Part shown: one piece after another, positions 10,052 to 19,900 of the stretch
Layout of the letters: each line of letters begins with the position of its first letter
Position numbering within the stretch: the stretch's first letter is position 1
NCBI RefSeq assembly: GCF_018736045.1
Contig: NZ_CP076132.1
Coordinates: forward strand, 2,155,501-2,219,500
Origin: Flammeovirga yaeyamensis
GTDB lineage: Bacteria > Bacteroidota > Bacteroidia > Cytophagales > Flammeovirgaceae
Direction: 5' to 3'
DNA: 64,000 nt
The notes under the pieces: model-generated
What the model saw: the letters and a program-made list of their open reading frames with translations, nothing else
Databases searched by the model: none
What the model was told of the DNA's origin: nothing
Made by a program: the position numbers and the translations under genes

Positions 10052-11173
10052 TTACAAGTTACCTCTTAATGCCTGCTCTCTTTCAATCGCTTCAAACAAG
10101 GCTTTAAAGTTCCCTTTGCCAAATGATTTTGCCCCTTTTCTTTGAATAATCTCAAAGAATAATGTAGGACGGTCTTCGACAGGTTTTGTGAAGATTTGTA
10201 ATAAATATCCTTCTTCGTCACGATCTACTAGGATATTTAATTCTTTAAGTTGATCAATTTCCTCGTCAATGTTTCCAACACGTTCTTTAAGATCATCATA
10301 ATAATTGTCTGGAACATAAAGGAACTCGATACCTCTTTTTCTTAATTCACTTACCGTATAGCAAATGTCGTCTGTAGCCACGGCAATATGTTGTACGCCA
10401 GAACCATTGTAGAATTCTAAGTATTCCTCAATTTGAGATTTTCTCTTTCCATCAGCAGGTTCGTTGATAGGGAATTTTACATATCCATTTCCGTTGGAAA
10501 CTACTTTAGACATTAGGGCAGTGTATTCTGTGGAGATATCGTTATCGTCGAAAGTAAGTAGCAACTTGAAGCCCATCACATCTTCGTAGAATTTCACCCA
10601 CTGATCCATTTCGCCTAATTCTACGTTACCAACACAGTGGTCAACATATTTTAATCCTACATCTTTCACTTTCATAAGAGGTTCTTTTCCAACAAAGTGT
10701 GGTAGGAAGGCTCCGTTGTAGTTTTTTCTCTCTACAAAGGTGTGAATAGTATCACCATACGTTTTGATACTAGACATTACAACTTCACCGTCTGCATCGG
10801 TGATTGAGTGAGGGGCTTGAACAGATTCAGCTCCTCTTTTTACAGTTTCTTCGTATGATTTATGGGCATCGTCTACCCATAAAGCCAATACTTTTACGCC
10901 ATCGCCATGCTTGTGTACATGTTTGGCGATTTCAGAGTTGGAATTAAGTGATGTGGTGAATACAAAACGAAGTTTTCCTTGTTGAAGGACATAACTTGCT
11001 TTTTCTTTTACTCCTGTTTCCGGACCAGCGTAGGCAACTAGTTTAAAGCCAAAAGCAATTTGATAAAAATACGCGGCTTGCTTGGCGTTTCCTACATAAA
11101 ACTCAATGTGATCTGTACCATTGATAGGCAGAAAATCCACTCCGGATTTTACGTTTTTTTCCGATGTTAGCAT
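10052..11173 (-). CDS. hppD: 4-hydroxyphenylpyruvate dioxygenase
   Basis: A 373-residue non-haem Fe(II) oxygenase that converts 4-hydroxyphenylpyruvate to homogentisate in tyrosine degradation. Two vicinal-oxygen-chelate halves are visible: DHIEFYVGNA near residue 21, and the catalytic half from DHCVGNV (177) to FFEIIQRKG (339). The iron ligands read as His179, His262 (in QHIAVATDD) and Glu341. The C-terminal tail GKGNFKALFEAIEREQALRGNL is typical of the family and closes the active site. It stands alone here: no homogentisate dioxygenase or other catabolic gene is adjacent. It is convergent with sprA and shares its terminator. A 12-nt palindrome lies about 100 nt upstream. Confidence 0.96.
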   Translation of the reverse strand: MLTSEKNVKSGVDFLPINGTDHIEFYVGNAKQAAYFYQIAFGFKLVAYAGPETGVKEKASYVLQQGKLRFVFTTSLNSNSEIAKHVHKHGDGVKVLALWVDDAHKSYEETVKRGAESVQAPHSITDADGEVVMSSIKTYGDTIHTFVERKNYNGAFLPHFVGKEPLMKVKDVGLKYVDHCVGNVELGEMDQWVKFYEDVMGFKLLLTFDDNDISTEYTALMSKVVSNGNGYVKFPINEPADGKRKSQIEEYLEFYNGSGVQHIAVATDDICYTVSELRKRGIEFLYVPDNYYDDLKERVGNIDEEIDQLKELNILVDRDEEGYLLQIFTKPVEDRPTLFFEIIQRKGAKSFGKGNFKALFEAIEREQALRGNL

Positions 11174-11474
11174 GTGTGTTAAATAAATGTGTGTTTAAAT
11201 TGGTATGTATATATCTAAGAACAATGAAAAGAAAATGTTTGTTTCAGGCTGTGAATAAGGTATGTGAAATAAAACATACGCGTATGCAATGAACTCTGAA
11301 TGACAGATTCAATAGGATAATTCGTTGTCTTAAGAATAATAGAATCAACTTAGTATCAAGGACTGATCTAAGCGGTATAAAAAAAGGTGGACTAAACCAC
11401 CCTTAAATATTTTTAAGCTAATGCTGTTTCACTGTAGTAGAATATAGGTGTATGTGTTTATAACGTCAAAATAG
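11174..11474. other. Intergenic region hppD-gpsA with a palindrome
   Basis: About 300 nt without a gene, between the start of hppD and the stop of gpsA, both on the minus strand. It holds the gpsA terminator (11379-11403) and a perfect palindrome CATACGCGTATG at 11275-11286. It also holds a looser inverted repeat TATGT...ACATA at 11261-11278. These could be an operator for hppD, but no regulator gene is nearby. No TAnnTTTG element could be placed convincingly for hppD. Confidence 0.5.
11379..11403 (-). terminator. Rho-independent terminator after gpsA
   Basis: Read on the minus strand, a GGTGG stem, a TTTAGT loop and CCACC are followed by seven T residues. It sits about 70 nt past the gpsA stop codon. 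Confidence 0.75.
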
Positions 11475-12530
11475 TTAGTTTAGTTGATCTTTCAAAATTC
11501 TGAACTCCACAATTGGTGAAATTCTTTCATACAGTATGTTATAAACAGCTCTAGTGATAGGCATCTCTTTTTCAATTTCAAGTCGCTTAGCTATCTCGAA
11601 AATACTTTTTACAGCATAGTATCCTTCGGCTACCATTTGCATCTCTAGTTGTGCTGCTTTTACAGAGTAACCATGTCCAATCATATTTCCGAAAGTTCTA
11701 TTTCTACTGAATTGAGAATAGGAAGTCACCAACATATCACCTAAATAGGCGGTGCCCAATAAGTTTCTTTTGATATGGTAGGCAGCTTTTAAAAAATATT
11801 GAACTTCTTGCATCGCATTGGATACCAATACCGCTTGGAAGTTATCACCATAACCTAACCCATGAGCTATACCGCAAGAAATGGCGACGATATTTTTCAT
11901 CACTGCAGAATATTCAACACCGTATATGTCACGTATTGAGGTAGTTTGAATATATCTATTCTGCATTGCTTCAGATAAAGCTTTACCAAAACGCTTACTC
12001 CCAGAAGCAATAGTTAAGTAGGCTTGTTTTTCCATAGCCACTTCTTCTGCGTGACAAGGACCACCAATAACGGCTACTCTTTTATGATGAACATTAAAGT
12101 TTTGTTCAATATGTTCTGTAACTAAGATATGTTTCTCAGGAATTAGACCTTTGATAGCGGAGATAACGAACTTGTTTTCGAAATCTTTTGGTGTAAGGTC
12201 TTTGATAGCATCTAGAATAAAGGCCGCTGGAACAGCTAATAGAATCGCATTGGCTTCTCTGATGGCATCTTTAATATTACTAAAAGGAACCACACTTTCT
12301 GGTGATATTTTAGCAGAAGGTAGATATCTTGGGTTAGAATTGTATTGTCTGATATGGTCTATATCATCTTGATTACGAATCCACCAATGTAATTTTGTTT
12401 TTCCTCCATCTGATAAAATTTTTACTAATGCAGTTGCCCAACTACCCCCGCCGATAACGGCAATTTTTGAGATATCGGGAATGACATTTTGATCTTCCAG
12501 AAATTGAGAATGTTTTTTATTTTGTCCCAC
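11475..12530 (-). CDS. gpsA: NAD(P)-dependent glycerol-3-phosphate dehydrogenase
   Basis: A 351-residue cytoplasmic dehydrogenase that reduces dihydroxyacetone phosphate to sn-glycerol-3-phosphate for phospholipid synthesis. The N-terminal dinucleotide-binding motif is IAVIGGGSWATAL (residues about 23-35). The substrate-domain signatures are AVIGGPCHAEEVAMEK and the catalytic-Lys block GVEYSAVMKNIVAISCGIAHGLGYGDN. The start codon at 12530 is GTG; no ATG precedes the Rossmann motif in frame, so GTG is accepted. It has its own terminator and is divergent from the DAHP synthase gene. Confidence 0.94.
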   Translation of the reverse strand: MGQNKKHSQFLEDQNVIPDISKIAVIGGGSWATALVKILSDGGKTKLHWWIRNQDDIDHIRQYNSNPRYLPSAKISPESVVPFSNIKDAIREANAILLAVPAAFILDAIKDLTPKDFENKFVISAIKGLIPEKHILVTEHIEQNFNVHHKRVAVIGGPCHAEEVAMEKQAYLTIASGSKRFGKALSEAMQNRYIQTTSIRDIYGVEYSAVMKNIVAISCGIAHGLGYGDNFQAVLVSNAMQEVQYFLKAAYHIKRNLLGTAYLGDMLVTSYSQFSRNRTFGNMIGHGYSVKAAQLEMQMVAEGYYAVKSIFEIAKRLEIEKEMPITRAVYNILYERISPIVEFRILKDQLN

Positions 12531-12763
12531 GCGCTATATATATACAGGTTCCTAGTGTAAAAGTAATGAAACGTCAGCAAATTTAAATAACATAACAGTT
12601 TCAATTTACAAGTATGCTGTTTATTTATTTTCTTTGCAATTCCAAAACATACAAAGTAAAGGCAATTTTTTAAATACTTAATACGAATTTTACTTCGGAA
12701 GGTGTTTTTTATTGTCAATAATCAAAAATGTATGTTAATGTCTATAATTATTGCAATAATTAC

Positions 12764-12792
12764 TTGATTCTTTTTAATTTTTTGTAATTTTG
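12764..12792 (+). promoter_or_regulatory. Bacteroidetes-type promoter of the DAHP synthase gene
   Basis: A TTG at 12764-12766 is followed after 18 nt by TAATTTTG at 12785-12792, a full match to the Bacteroidetes -7 consensus TAnnTTTG with near-consensus spacing. The ATG lies at 12825, leaving a short leader. Confidence 0.7.
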
Positions 12793-12824
12793 CAATAATA
12801 CAAACTATCTGAATAGAATCTGAT

Positions 12825-13916
12825 ATGAAAGATATACAACCATTAGAAAGTTGGTCTGTAGTTAAAAATGGCGGTCCGATTGCCATTGCAGGACCATGTA
12901 GCGCGGAGTCTGAAGAGCAGTTGATGGAAACTTGCCGTCAGATTACTGAAGAGATAGATATCACAATGCTACGAGCAGGTATCTGGAAACCACGTACAAG
13001 ACCGGGATCATTCGAGGGAATCGGTGAAGAAGGTTTAAAATGGTTCGCCAACGTTAAAAAAGAATTGAATATGCCTATCACTACTGAGGTGGCAAACGCT
13101 CAACACGTTGAGTTAGCCCTTAAGTATGGTGTAGACGTTCTTTGGATTGGTGCTCGTTCGACAGTAAACCCTTTTACTATCCAAGAAATTGCGGATGCAT
13201 TAAAAGGTGTTGACGTTCCTGTAATGATCAAAAACCCAATCAACCCAGACTTAGCATTATGGAAGGGTGCGATTGAGCGTATTTATGGCGCAGGTATCAG
13301 ACAAATTGCTGGTATCCACCGTGGATTCTCATCTTTTGAGAAAACTCAGTATAGAAATATACCTATGTGGAAATTGGCTATCGCCCTAAAAACTGAATTA
13401 CCAAACTTGCCTCTAATCTGTGACCCTTCACATATTGGTGGTACTAGGGATTTAATTTATCCTGTTTCTCAAAAAGCGATCGATTTAGATTTCGACGGAT
13501 TAATGATTGAAACGCATAGAGACCCAGATAACGCTTGGTCTGATGCTTCTCAACAAGTTACTCCTAAGCGTTTAGCTGAGATCTTAAACGAGGTGAAAAT
13601 TAGAAAGAGCACAACTGATGCTGAAGAAGTAAATAACAAATTGGATGATCTTCGTTCGAAAATCGACCGTTTGGATAACGAACTTCTTGAAGTATTGTCT
13701 CAAAGAATGAACGTTGTGAACGAGATTGGAGATTATAAGAGAGAAAACAACCTAACTGTATTCCAAGCAGGTCGTTGGATCGATATCTTCCAAAACCGTC
13801 CAGAACAAGCTGAGAAATTAGGTATTGGCAAATCATTTATGGAGCAATTATTCAAATTGATCCACGATGAGTCTATCCGTGTTCAAACTAAAGTAGTAAA
13901 CACTGAAAAAGCATAA
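12825..13916 (+). CDS. Bifunctional DAHP synthase / chorismate mutase
   Basis: A 363-residue fusion. Residues about 1-265 form a DAHP synthase TIM barrel of the KDO8PS-like type, with IAGPCSAESEEQ, LRAGIWKPRTRPGSFEGIG, DVLWIGARSTVNPF, PLICDPSHIGG and the late block MIETHRDPDNAWSDASQQ. Residues about 272-355 form an AroQ-type chorismate mutase (LRSKIDRLDNELLEVLSQRMNVV...). The first domain joins phosphoenolpyruvate and erythrose-4-phosphate at the start of the shikimate pathway. The second turns chorismate into prephenate, so phenylalanine and tyrosine intermediates may feed back on the entry step. A C-terminal mutase is the Bacteroidetes arrangement; Bacillus has it N-terminal. It is followed by a terminator and then aroB. 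Confidence 0.95.
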   Translation: MKDIQPLESWSVVKNGGPIAIAGPCSAESEEQLMETCRQITEEIDITMLRAGIWKPRTRPGSFEGIGEEGLKWFANVKKELNMPITTEVANAQHVELALKYGVDVLWIGARSTVNPFTIQEIADALKGVDVPVMIKNPINPDLALWKGAIERIYGAGIRQIAGIHRGFSSFEKTQYRNIPMWKLAIALKTELPNLPLICDPSHIGGTRDLIYPVSQKAIDLDFDGLMIETHRDPDNAWSDASQQVTPKRLAEILNEVKIRKSTTDAEEVNNKLDDLRSKIDRLDNELLEVLSQRMNVVNEIGDYKRENNLTVFQAGRWIDIFQNRPEQAEKLGIGKSFMEQLFKLIHDESIRVQTKVVNTEKA

Positions 13917-13933
13917 GCTTTTTAGGATATATT

Positions 13934-13969
13934 AAAGGCGGTGAATCTTCTTAGATCACCGCCTTTTTT
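13934..13969 (+). terminator. Terminator after DAHP synthase gene
   Basis: An 11-bp perfect stem (AAAGGCGGTGA at 13934-13944 with 13956-13966) and an 11-nt loop are followed by a T run to 13969. Confidence 0.85.
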
Positions 13970-14020
13970 GATAAAATATCAATTAAACGTTAAAACTAAC
14001 GTCAAGAGAAAAGATTGACT

Positions 14021-15055
14021 ATGAGTATCAACAAAGTTACTTTTTTAAATAGTGTAGCAACGTCTACTTTTGAAGAATTGGTATCATATACCAATTTGGC
14101 GGTAATTGTAGACGAAAACACTAAAAGAGATTGTTATCCAATCGTACAAGAATATCTTCCTTCACATATTTTGATAGAGATCGAAAGTGGTGAGGAGAAC
14201 AAGACATTAACTACTTGTCAGCACATTTGGCAAGAATTGACAGATGCCGGATTTGACAGAAAAGCTGCTGTCTTGGATCTTGGTGGTGGTGTTATTGGCG
14301 ATATGGGTGGTTTCTGTGCTTCAACTTATAAAAGAGGAATTGATTTTTGGCAAATGCCAACTACTTTGTTGTCTCAAGTAGATGCTTCTGTTGGTGGCAA
14401 GTTGGGCATTGATTTTGGTAAACTGAAAAACCATATTGGGGTATTTAGAGTGCCTAATAATGTGTTGATTTATCCATCGTTTATCAAAACATTACCAGCA
14501 AATGAATTACGTTCTGGTTTTGCTGAAGTCATTAAACACTGTTTGATTCAAGATGCAGACCATTGGAAAACGGTTTCATCTAAACCGTTGGCTGATCAAG
14601 ATCTTGAGGCGATTATTCCTCATTCAATCAATATCAAAGATAAAGTGGTGACTTCTGATCCTACAGAAAAAGGATTAAGAAAAATATTGAACTTTGGTCA
14701 CACTGTAGGACATGCGATCGAATCTTACCTTTTAGATATTCCAGGGAGAAAATTATTACATGGAGAAGCTATCGCAATTGGTATGATTGCTGAAGCGTGG
14801 CTATCTACAAAATTTACTGGCTTAACTACGGTTGAATTAATCGAAATTCAAAGCTATATTCTTAGAGTCTATGGTAAGGTAGAAATCAAAGAATCTGATT
14901 TACAACATTTATATTCTTATTTACTTCAGGATAAGAAAAATACTGGAAAGAAATTAAGTTTCTCTCTATTAAATAAAATCGGCGATTGTACGTACGATCA
15001 ATTTATTGAGTGGAACGATATTGAAGAATCTATTCGATATTACATGAGTTTGTAA
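14021..15055 (+). CDS. aroB: 3-dehydroquinate synthase
   Basis: 344 residues when started at ATG 14021; a TTG two codons upstream (14015) keeps the frame but adds only two residues. AroB cyclises DAHP to 3-dehydroquinate, the step after the neighbouring DAHP synthase, using NAD and a divalent metal. Visible motifs are the nucleotide/phosphate loop DLGGGVIGDMGGFCAS, the block PTTLLSQVDASVGGK-GID and the metal ligands Glu in SGFAEVIKH and His in NFGHTVGHAIE and LLHGEAIAIGM. It is separated from the upstream gene by a terminator, so it probably has its own promoter. Confidence 0.95.
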   Translation: MSINKVTFLNSVATSTFEELVSYTNLAVIVDENTKRDCYPIVQEYLPSHILIEIESGEENKTLTTCQHIWQELTDAGFDRKAAVLDLGGGVIGDMGGFCASTYKRGIDFWQMPTTLLSQVDASVGGKLGIDFGKLKNHIGVFRVPNNVLIYPSFIKTLPANELRSGFAEVIKHCLIQDADHWKTVSSKPLADQDLEAIIPHSINIKDKVVTSDPTEKGLRKILNFGHTVGHAIESYLLDIPGRKLLHGEAIAIGMIAEAWLSTKFTGLTTVELIEIQSYILRVYGKVEIKESDLQHLYSYLLQDKKNTGKKLSFSLLNKIGDCTYDQFIEWNDIEESIRYYMSL

Positions 15056-15083
15056 AAAAACAGACAATATATATTCAAAAAAG

Positions 15084-15117
15084 AAAGAGACGACTTCAAT
15101 GTTGAGGTCGTCTCTTT
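15084..15117. terminator. Bidirectional terminator between aroB and 15136 gene
   Basis: A 16-position stem (AAAGAGACGACTTCAA at 15084-15099 with 15102-15117) has a single G-T pair and a 2-nt apex. It lies between convergent genes, with T or A runs on both sides. Confidence 0.85.
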
Positions 15118-15135
15118 AATTATTAGTGTTTCAAA

Positions 15136-15522
15136 TTATATATTTCTAGTCATCGCAGGGTTTATTTCCCTTTGAATCATATCTTTTGCGTGTGGTAGAT
15201 GCTTAAAGGTTTTAATAAACCAACCTCTATTCTTACCAAAGGTTTCTATTAAATGATGATCTTGTATTTTCAAACTGGTCATCATATATATTTTAGTCGT
15301 TTTATTTAAACGAATTTTATCCAAAGAAGAGATCAAGTAATGCTTTTCATGTATCTCGAAGGGTTTTTCCAATTGACTACTATCAATCATCAAAATGGGA
15401 TGGTTCTTTTTGTTTAGAAGATCTTTTGCATCCATTAAAGCATGGATCATCTCCTCAACATTTGGAATACCTTTTACTTCGAGTACAACATAACGATCAT
15501 GATTTATGATTTCGTATTGCAT
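15136..15522 (-). CDS. Small cytosolic protein, possibly STAS/SpoIIAA-like
   Basis: 128 residues from ATG 15522; an upstream in-frame ATG at 15582 would add 20 unlikely residues. A TACATTTG -7 element (15580-15587 read on the minus strand) lies between those two ATGs, which favours the shorter start. The order of beta-strand and helix segments (YVVLEVKGIPNVEEMIHALMDA, then HPILMIDSSQLEK, then TTKIYMMTSLKIQ) resembles the SpoIIAA/STAS fold. No phosphorylatable signature is certain. No function is assigned. It lies just downstream of the bestrophin-like gene on the same strand. Confidence 0.65.
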   Translation of the reverse strand: MQYEIINHDRYVVLEVKGIPNVEEMIHALMDAKDLLNKKNHPILMIDSSQLEKPFEIHEKHYLISSLDKIRLNKTTKIYMMTSLKIQDHHLIETFGKNRGWFIKTFKHLPHAKDMIQREINPAMTRNI

Positions 15523-15645
15523 CAGGTAAATATTAGCGTATGAGATAACGTGACATTTAGTGAATGTTACTTCACAAACCAAATGTAACTAATATCAATC
15601 AAAAAAGATGACGATGATCACTAAAAAATTGTTAATGGTCAATAT

Positions 15646-16710
15646 TTACATCTGTACGTTCTCTTTTACTTCAAAAGGTTCTGGAATGTTAGGGTCTCCA
15701 ACACATGTAAGTACATCAATTTCTATGGCTCTAGCAATAGTCGAAATAGGAACATCATTTGCAGATCCTTCGAACGGATTTTCACCTACAGTCCCGATAC
15801 GTTCCATAGTATGGAATACCCAAGAAACAAGGGTGGTAAAGGGAACAGAAAACCATATAAAGTAGTCACCAATTAATGGGAAGTTACTCATCATATTTTC
15901 TCCCAATCTAGCAAACTCTGGAACAATACCTAAAGGAAGGATAATGATAAATGCCCAAACAAAATATACATTTAATGTAGCGTATTGTCTCGGGTAAGGG
16001 AAGTTTTTTATTCTTTCACTCTTTCCCTGTAACTCTAATAAGGTTCTTATGATACTTTCTAAGTGAAGAAATGAAAATTCCCAGATAAGCCCTTTTTCTT
16101 TTAATTTTCTAAGATGTCTAGATTGAAGTTTAATGATTGATGCGGCTTTATTGCCACCAACTCTCATCACAAAATCAAGTTCTTCTTTAGAAAGATATTC
16201 CGAAAGGGCGTCCCTTTCTTCAATCACAAACTCAGGTATATGTATTTTATTGGCCCATTCTCTGTTTGTATGGTGATCCATAAATGATTCCCATGTTTTT
16301 TTTGTTCTCATTGCATATCTTAAAGCAGTAAGCCATGCCATATGTCTTCGGACAATAGCTTGCTTCTCTAAAAATAGTTCTTGTTCCGATAGTTCTTCTC
16401 CTTCTTTTGCATATTCGTTGGTGACCATGTCTCCAACATGAATTGAAAAGGTACGAGAGTCGTTAACAATACCACCCCAAATTTTTCGAGCTTCCCATAG
16501 TCGCCCATAAACTGCATTGTTACGAAAACCAACAACAAATGCTACAGCAGTACCCACCAATGCGATAGGTGTCCATGGTAATCCAATCCATGTTTGTCCG
16601 AAGATATCGTATGCAACCGTCGGGATAATGGCTAAAATGATGAAGATGATTGTATCAGACCTTGTCCATAAGGCCATTTCTTTTAAAGAGAAGTATTTTT
16701 TGATTAACAT
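15646..16710 (-). CDS. Bestrophin-family (RFP-TM) anion channel
   Basis: A 354-residue integral membrane protein of the bestrophin/UPF0187 family. The N-terminal hallmark is VVGFRNNAVYGRLWEARKIW (residues about 60-79), preceded by two transmembrane segments (IIFIILAIIPTVAYDIF and WTPIALVGTAVAFV). A middle cytosolic helical part follows. A second membrane pair lies near residues 250-305 (YFVWAFIIILPLGIVPEFA; WFSVPFTTLVSWVFHTMERIG), and the family tail ENPFEGSANDVPISTIARAIEIDV comes last. Bacterial homologues form pentameric channels, some cation-selective, so ion preference here is open. Bestrophin-like proteins often affect anion flux or stress tolerance. Confidence 0.9.
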   Translation of the reverse strand: MLIKKYFSLKEMALWTRSDTIIFIILAIIPTVAYDIFGQTWIGLPWTPIALVGTAVAFVVGFRNNAVYGRLWEARKIWGGIVNDSRTFSIHVGDMVTNEYAKEGEELSEQELFLEKQAIVRRHMAWLTALRYAMRTKKTWESFMDHHTNREWANKIHIPEFVIEERDALSEYLSKEELDFVMRVGGNKAASIIKLQSRHLRKLKEKGLIWEFSFLHLESIIRTLLELQGKSERIKNFPYPRQYATLNVYFVWAFIIILPLGIVPEFARLGENMMSNFPLIGDYFIWFSVPFTTLVSWVFHTMERIGTVGENPFEGSANDVPISTIARAIEIDVLTCVGDPNIPEPFEVKENVQM

Positions 16711-16952
16711 AAAATGTTGAGGTTTAATGACTCTATGAATATAATCATCATTCTTTATTTATGTAATACTTCCTTTCTGTTTTTCTAATAAAAGTACCTT
16801 AATACTCTATTTAAAGTATGATTTAAAGATCTGTAAATCAATACAAAAGCAATCTTTGTTGATCAAAATGAGTGGAAGCCCCTATTTACAATAGCGTTTT
16901 ATCTCCTTAAAATTGAGGAAACAAACAGTTCAATTATTTAAACAGCTTTAAG

Positions 16953-19900
16953 ATGAAACGACTATTATTGTTTTCGTTATTTATCCTATTTAGTATAGGG
17001 CATTTAACCTATGGTAAAACAACTTCAACTCCAACTGCATTTGTTGAAATTGGTAGTGGGCAGACTCCTACAACAGATCCTATTTACTCTAATTGGAATT
17101 ATGCATGGGGTAGTTTTCTATACAAAAGTGAAGATTTAGGAGAAGCTAAAACAATTAGTAAAATCTCTTTTTATGGTTACAAAGACTTTTCAGGATGGGA
17201 AAAAGCATTTCCAAATCAAAAAGTATATTTTTCATTAGTTACAAAAGACGATGTTTCATTAACCTACCCGGATCTTAATAATTATACTAAGGTTTTTGAA
17301 GGTACAGTGACTTATCCTGCCAATGGTGCCGATTGGATGGATATTGATATTGAAGATTTTGAATATGATGGAACTAGTGATTTAATTATTCATTGGCAAA
17401 ATCATTCAGGTGAGTCATATCAAACGTCTGGTTTATTTTATGGCACAGTGAATCAGGATCATCAAGCAGTAAGTGGAAATGATAATAACTTTCCTACAGG
17501 TGTAAATGGATGGAGACCCTCAAATAACGCGACTCCAAACATACGTTTTCATTACCTAGTAAATGAAAATACGCCATGTACTCCTATTGCTGTAAATCCA
17601 ACCAATCAAGCTTCTAAAGTTTTAGTAGATCAAGCTATTGAATTTAGTTTATGCAATACGGAGCGTTACGATTTCTATTTAGGTACTTCTGCAGATAATA
17701 TGCAACTAATTATCTCGGACCAAGCTGTAGCTGCCGATGGTACTGAATCTTATAAAAGTCAGACTTTATGGGAATCAAAAACTACCTATTATTATCAAAT
17801 TGTAGCGAAGAAAGGAGATAATTCTACTTCTTCAGCAGTATTATCTTTTACTGCACAAAAGTTTGTGGAGGAATTTCCATTTATTATAGATTTTGAAGAT
17901 TTCTACATTAGTCAAATAACAGGAAACAGAATTGGTAGAATTATCAATACTAACTTTCCTGACGATTCAGATTGGGAGTTTGATGAATATTGGATTTCAG
18001 GTGATATAGACGGTTTTCCTGATGGTATATATAAAGGAGAGATGTCTGGTTATGTTTCAGCATGGAGATCAGGTGATTATTCATTAGTGACGCCAAGAAT
18101 GAACCTTAAGGAGAATTCTGATATTACATTCTATTGGAGAACAGGTTCAAATTCTCCTTCAAGTGGAACTTTCCTAGAAATATCTACTGATGGAAAGCAG
18201 ACATGGTCTGAAATTGGGGCAATGATGCTAGAAGGTAACATGGAAAATTATAAGTATGAATCTTTTGATTTAAGTGGTTACTCTGGAGATAATGTTTATA
18301 TCCGATGGAGATATCATGAAGCTTCTAGTTGGTCACCAAAATATTTCTGGATAGATGATATTGTTATCAAGGAACAAAAAGTAGAACCTGAAATTCAAAT
18401 TGAAGTAGATAATCTCACTTTTGCTACTGTGAGTGTTGGAAGTAAAGTAAGTAAAACTGTTACGGTAACCAATACGGGTAGAGCACCACTTATCATCAGA
18501 GGTGGATCATCTACAGGTCCTTTCTCAACTGATTATACTGGAACAATCGACGTTGGATTATCTGCCGACATCAAATTATATTTTGAACCAACTGAGGTGG
18601 GTGATTTTGAAAGTTCATTTACTTTAGAAACAAATTCGACTGTAGGCTCAAATGATATTACATTGATAGGTTCAGCTTATCAACCTTTATCTGATTTCTT
18701 TGAAAACTTTGATAATAGTACCGAAATGCCTGAAAAATGGAGTCAGGTAAGAAGTTCATGGGATAACTATACAAGTGTTGAGGTAATTAACGGTGCCTTA
18801 GAATATTTCACAGCTCCTCACTGTGCTCGTTTGATGAACTTGAACGACTTTGAATCGGATGTCATCTTAGTGTCGCCAGGTGTGAAAAACTTTGATACAA
18901 ACCGTATCGTTTTCCAAGCAAAAAAATCTAATGATGCATATGATTTAACTCTTGAGGTTGGATTAATGACAGACCCAACGGACCCATCCACTTTTGAGTT
19001 AAAAAAGACTTTTGAATTGACAAGTGCTTACAAACAGTTCAATCTACTTTTTAGTCATACTGATAAAGGACCGTACATCGCATTTAGACACGGAGGAAGA
19101 GAGCAGAAAATTACAGCTGCTTTAATCGATGATATTTCTTGGGAAAAGATTTCTAACGGATTCCCATTAGCGGCAAATCCAATATCGCCTGCATCGAACG
19201 CTGTGGAAGTAGATATGATGAAAGGAGTGAAATTAGAATGGCTAGATGGCGGTGGAGCAACAGAAGGTTATAAAGTGAATGTGGGGACAAATTATCCTCC
19301 AAACAATATGATTTCTGAGCAAGAAGTAACTTTAGATGTTGCTGCTTTAGATTTAGAAAACTTAGAATATAACACTCAATACTATTGGCAAGTAGTGCCA
19401 TATAATAGTAACGGTGAACTGCCTAATGCTCCAGTATGGTCATTTACAACCATCCCTGATCCAACTGTTGAGACTTTCCCATATCTCGAAAATTTTGAGA
19501 CAATGAAACAAGGAACGACTAAACCTATGGGTTGGTCAATAGACGATTTGAATCTTGACGGTAACGAATGGAAACAGATTACAGATGATGGATCAAATGA
19601 TTTGGTGAAGGGTTCTGGAGCAATGCAGATTTCTGGTAAAAAAGATGATATTCTTTACTCAGTTCCATTGGCTTTAGAAGAAGGAACTACCTACGAATTG
19701 TCATTTAGTATTAGAACAGAGCTTGATGCACTTGAAGATAAATGGCATACAGAAGAAGTAGAAGTTTATTTGGTAAGTGATAATGACGTGACAGCATTAG
19801 GTGATGTCTTAGTAAAAGCTTCTACTATAGAAGATGCATGGAAGGATGTGACAATAACGTTTGACGCTCCAGAAACTAATAATATGTTTCTAGCATTTTA

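Noticed and set aside
12425-12718. Minus-strand ORF of 97 residues across the gpsA start
   Set aside because: It overlaps gpsA in another frame and extends through AT-rich promoter DNA; no family likeness.
15608-15865. Plus-strand ORF of 85 residues
   Set aside because: It lies within the bestrophin-like gene on the other strand and has no recognisable feature.
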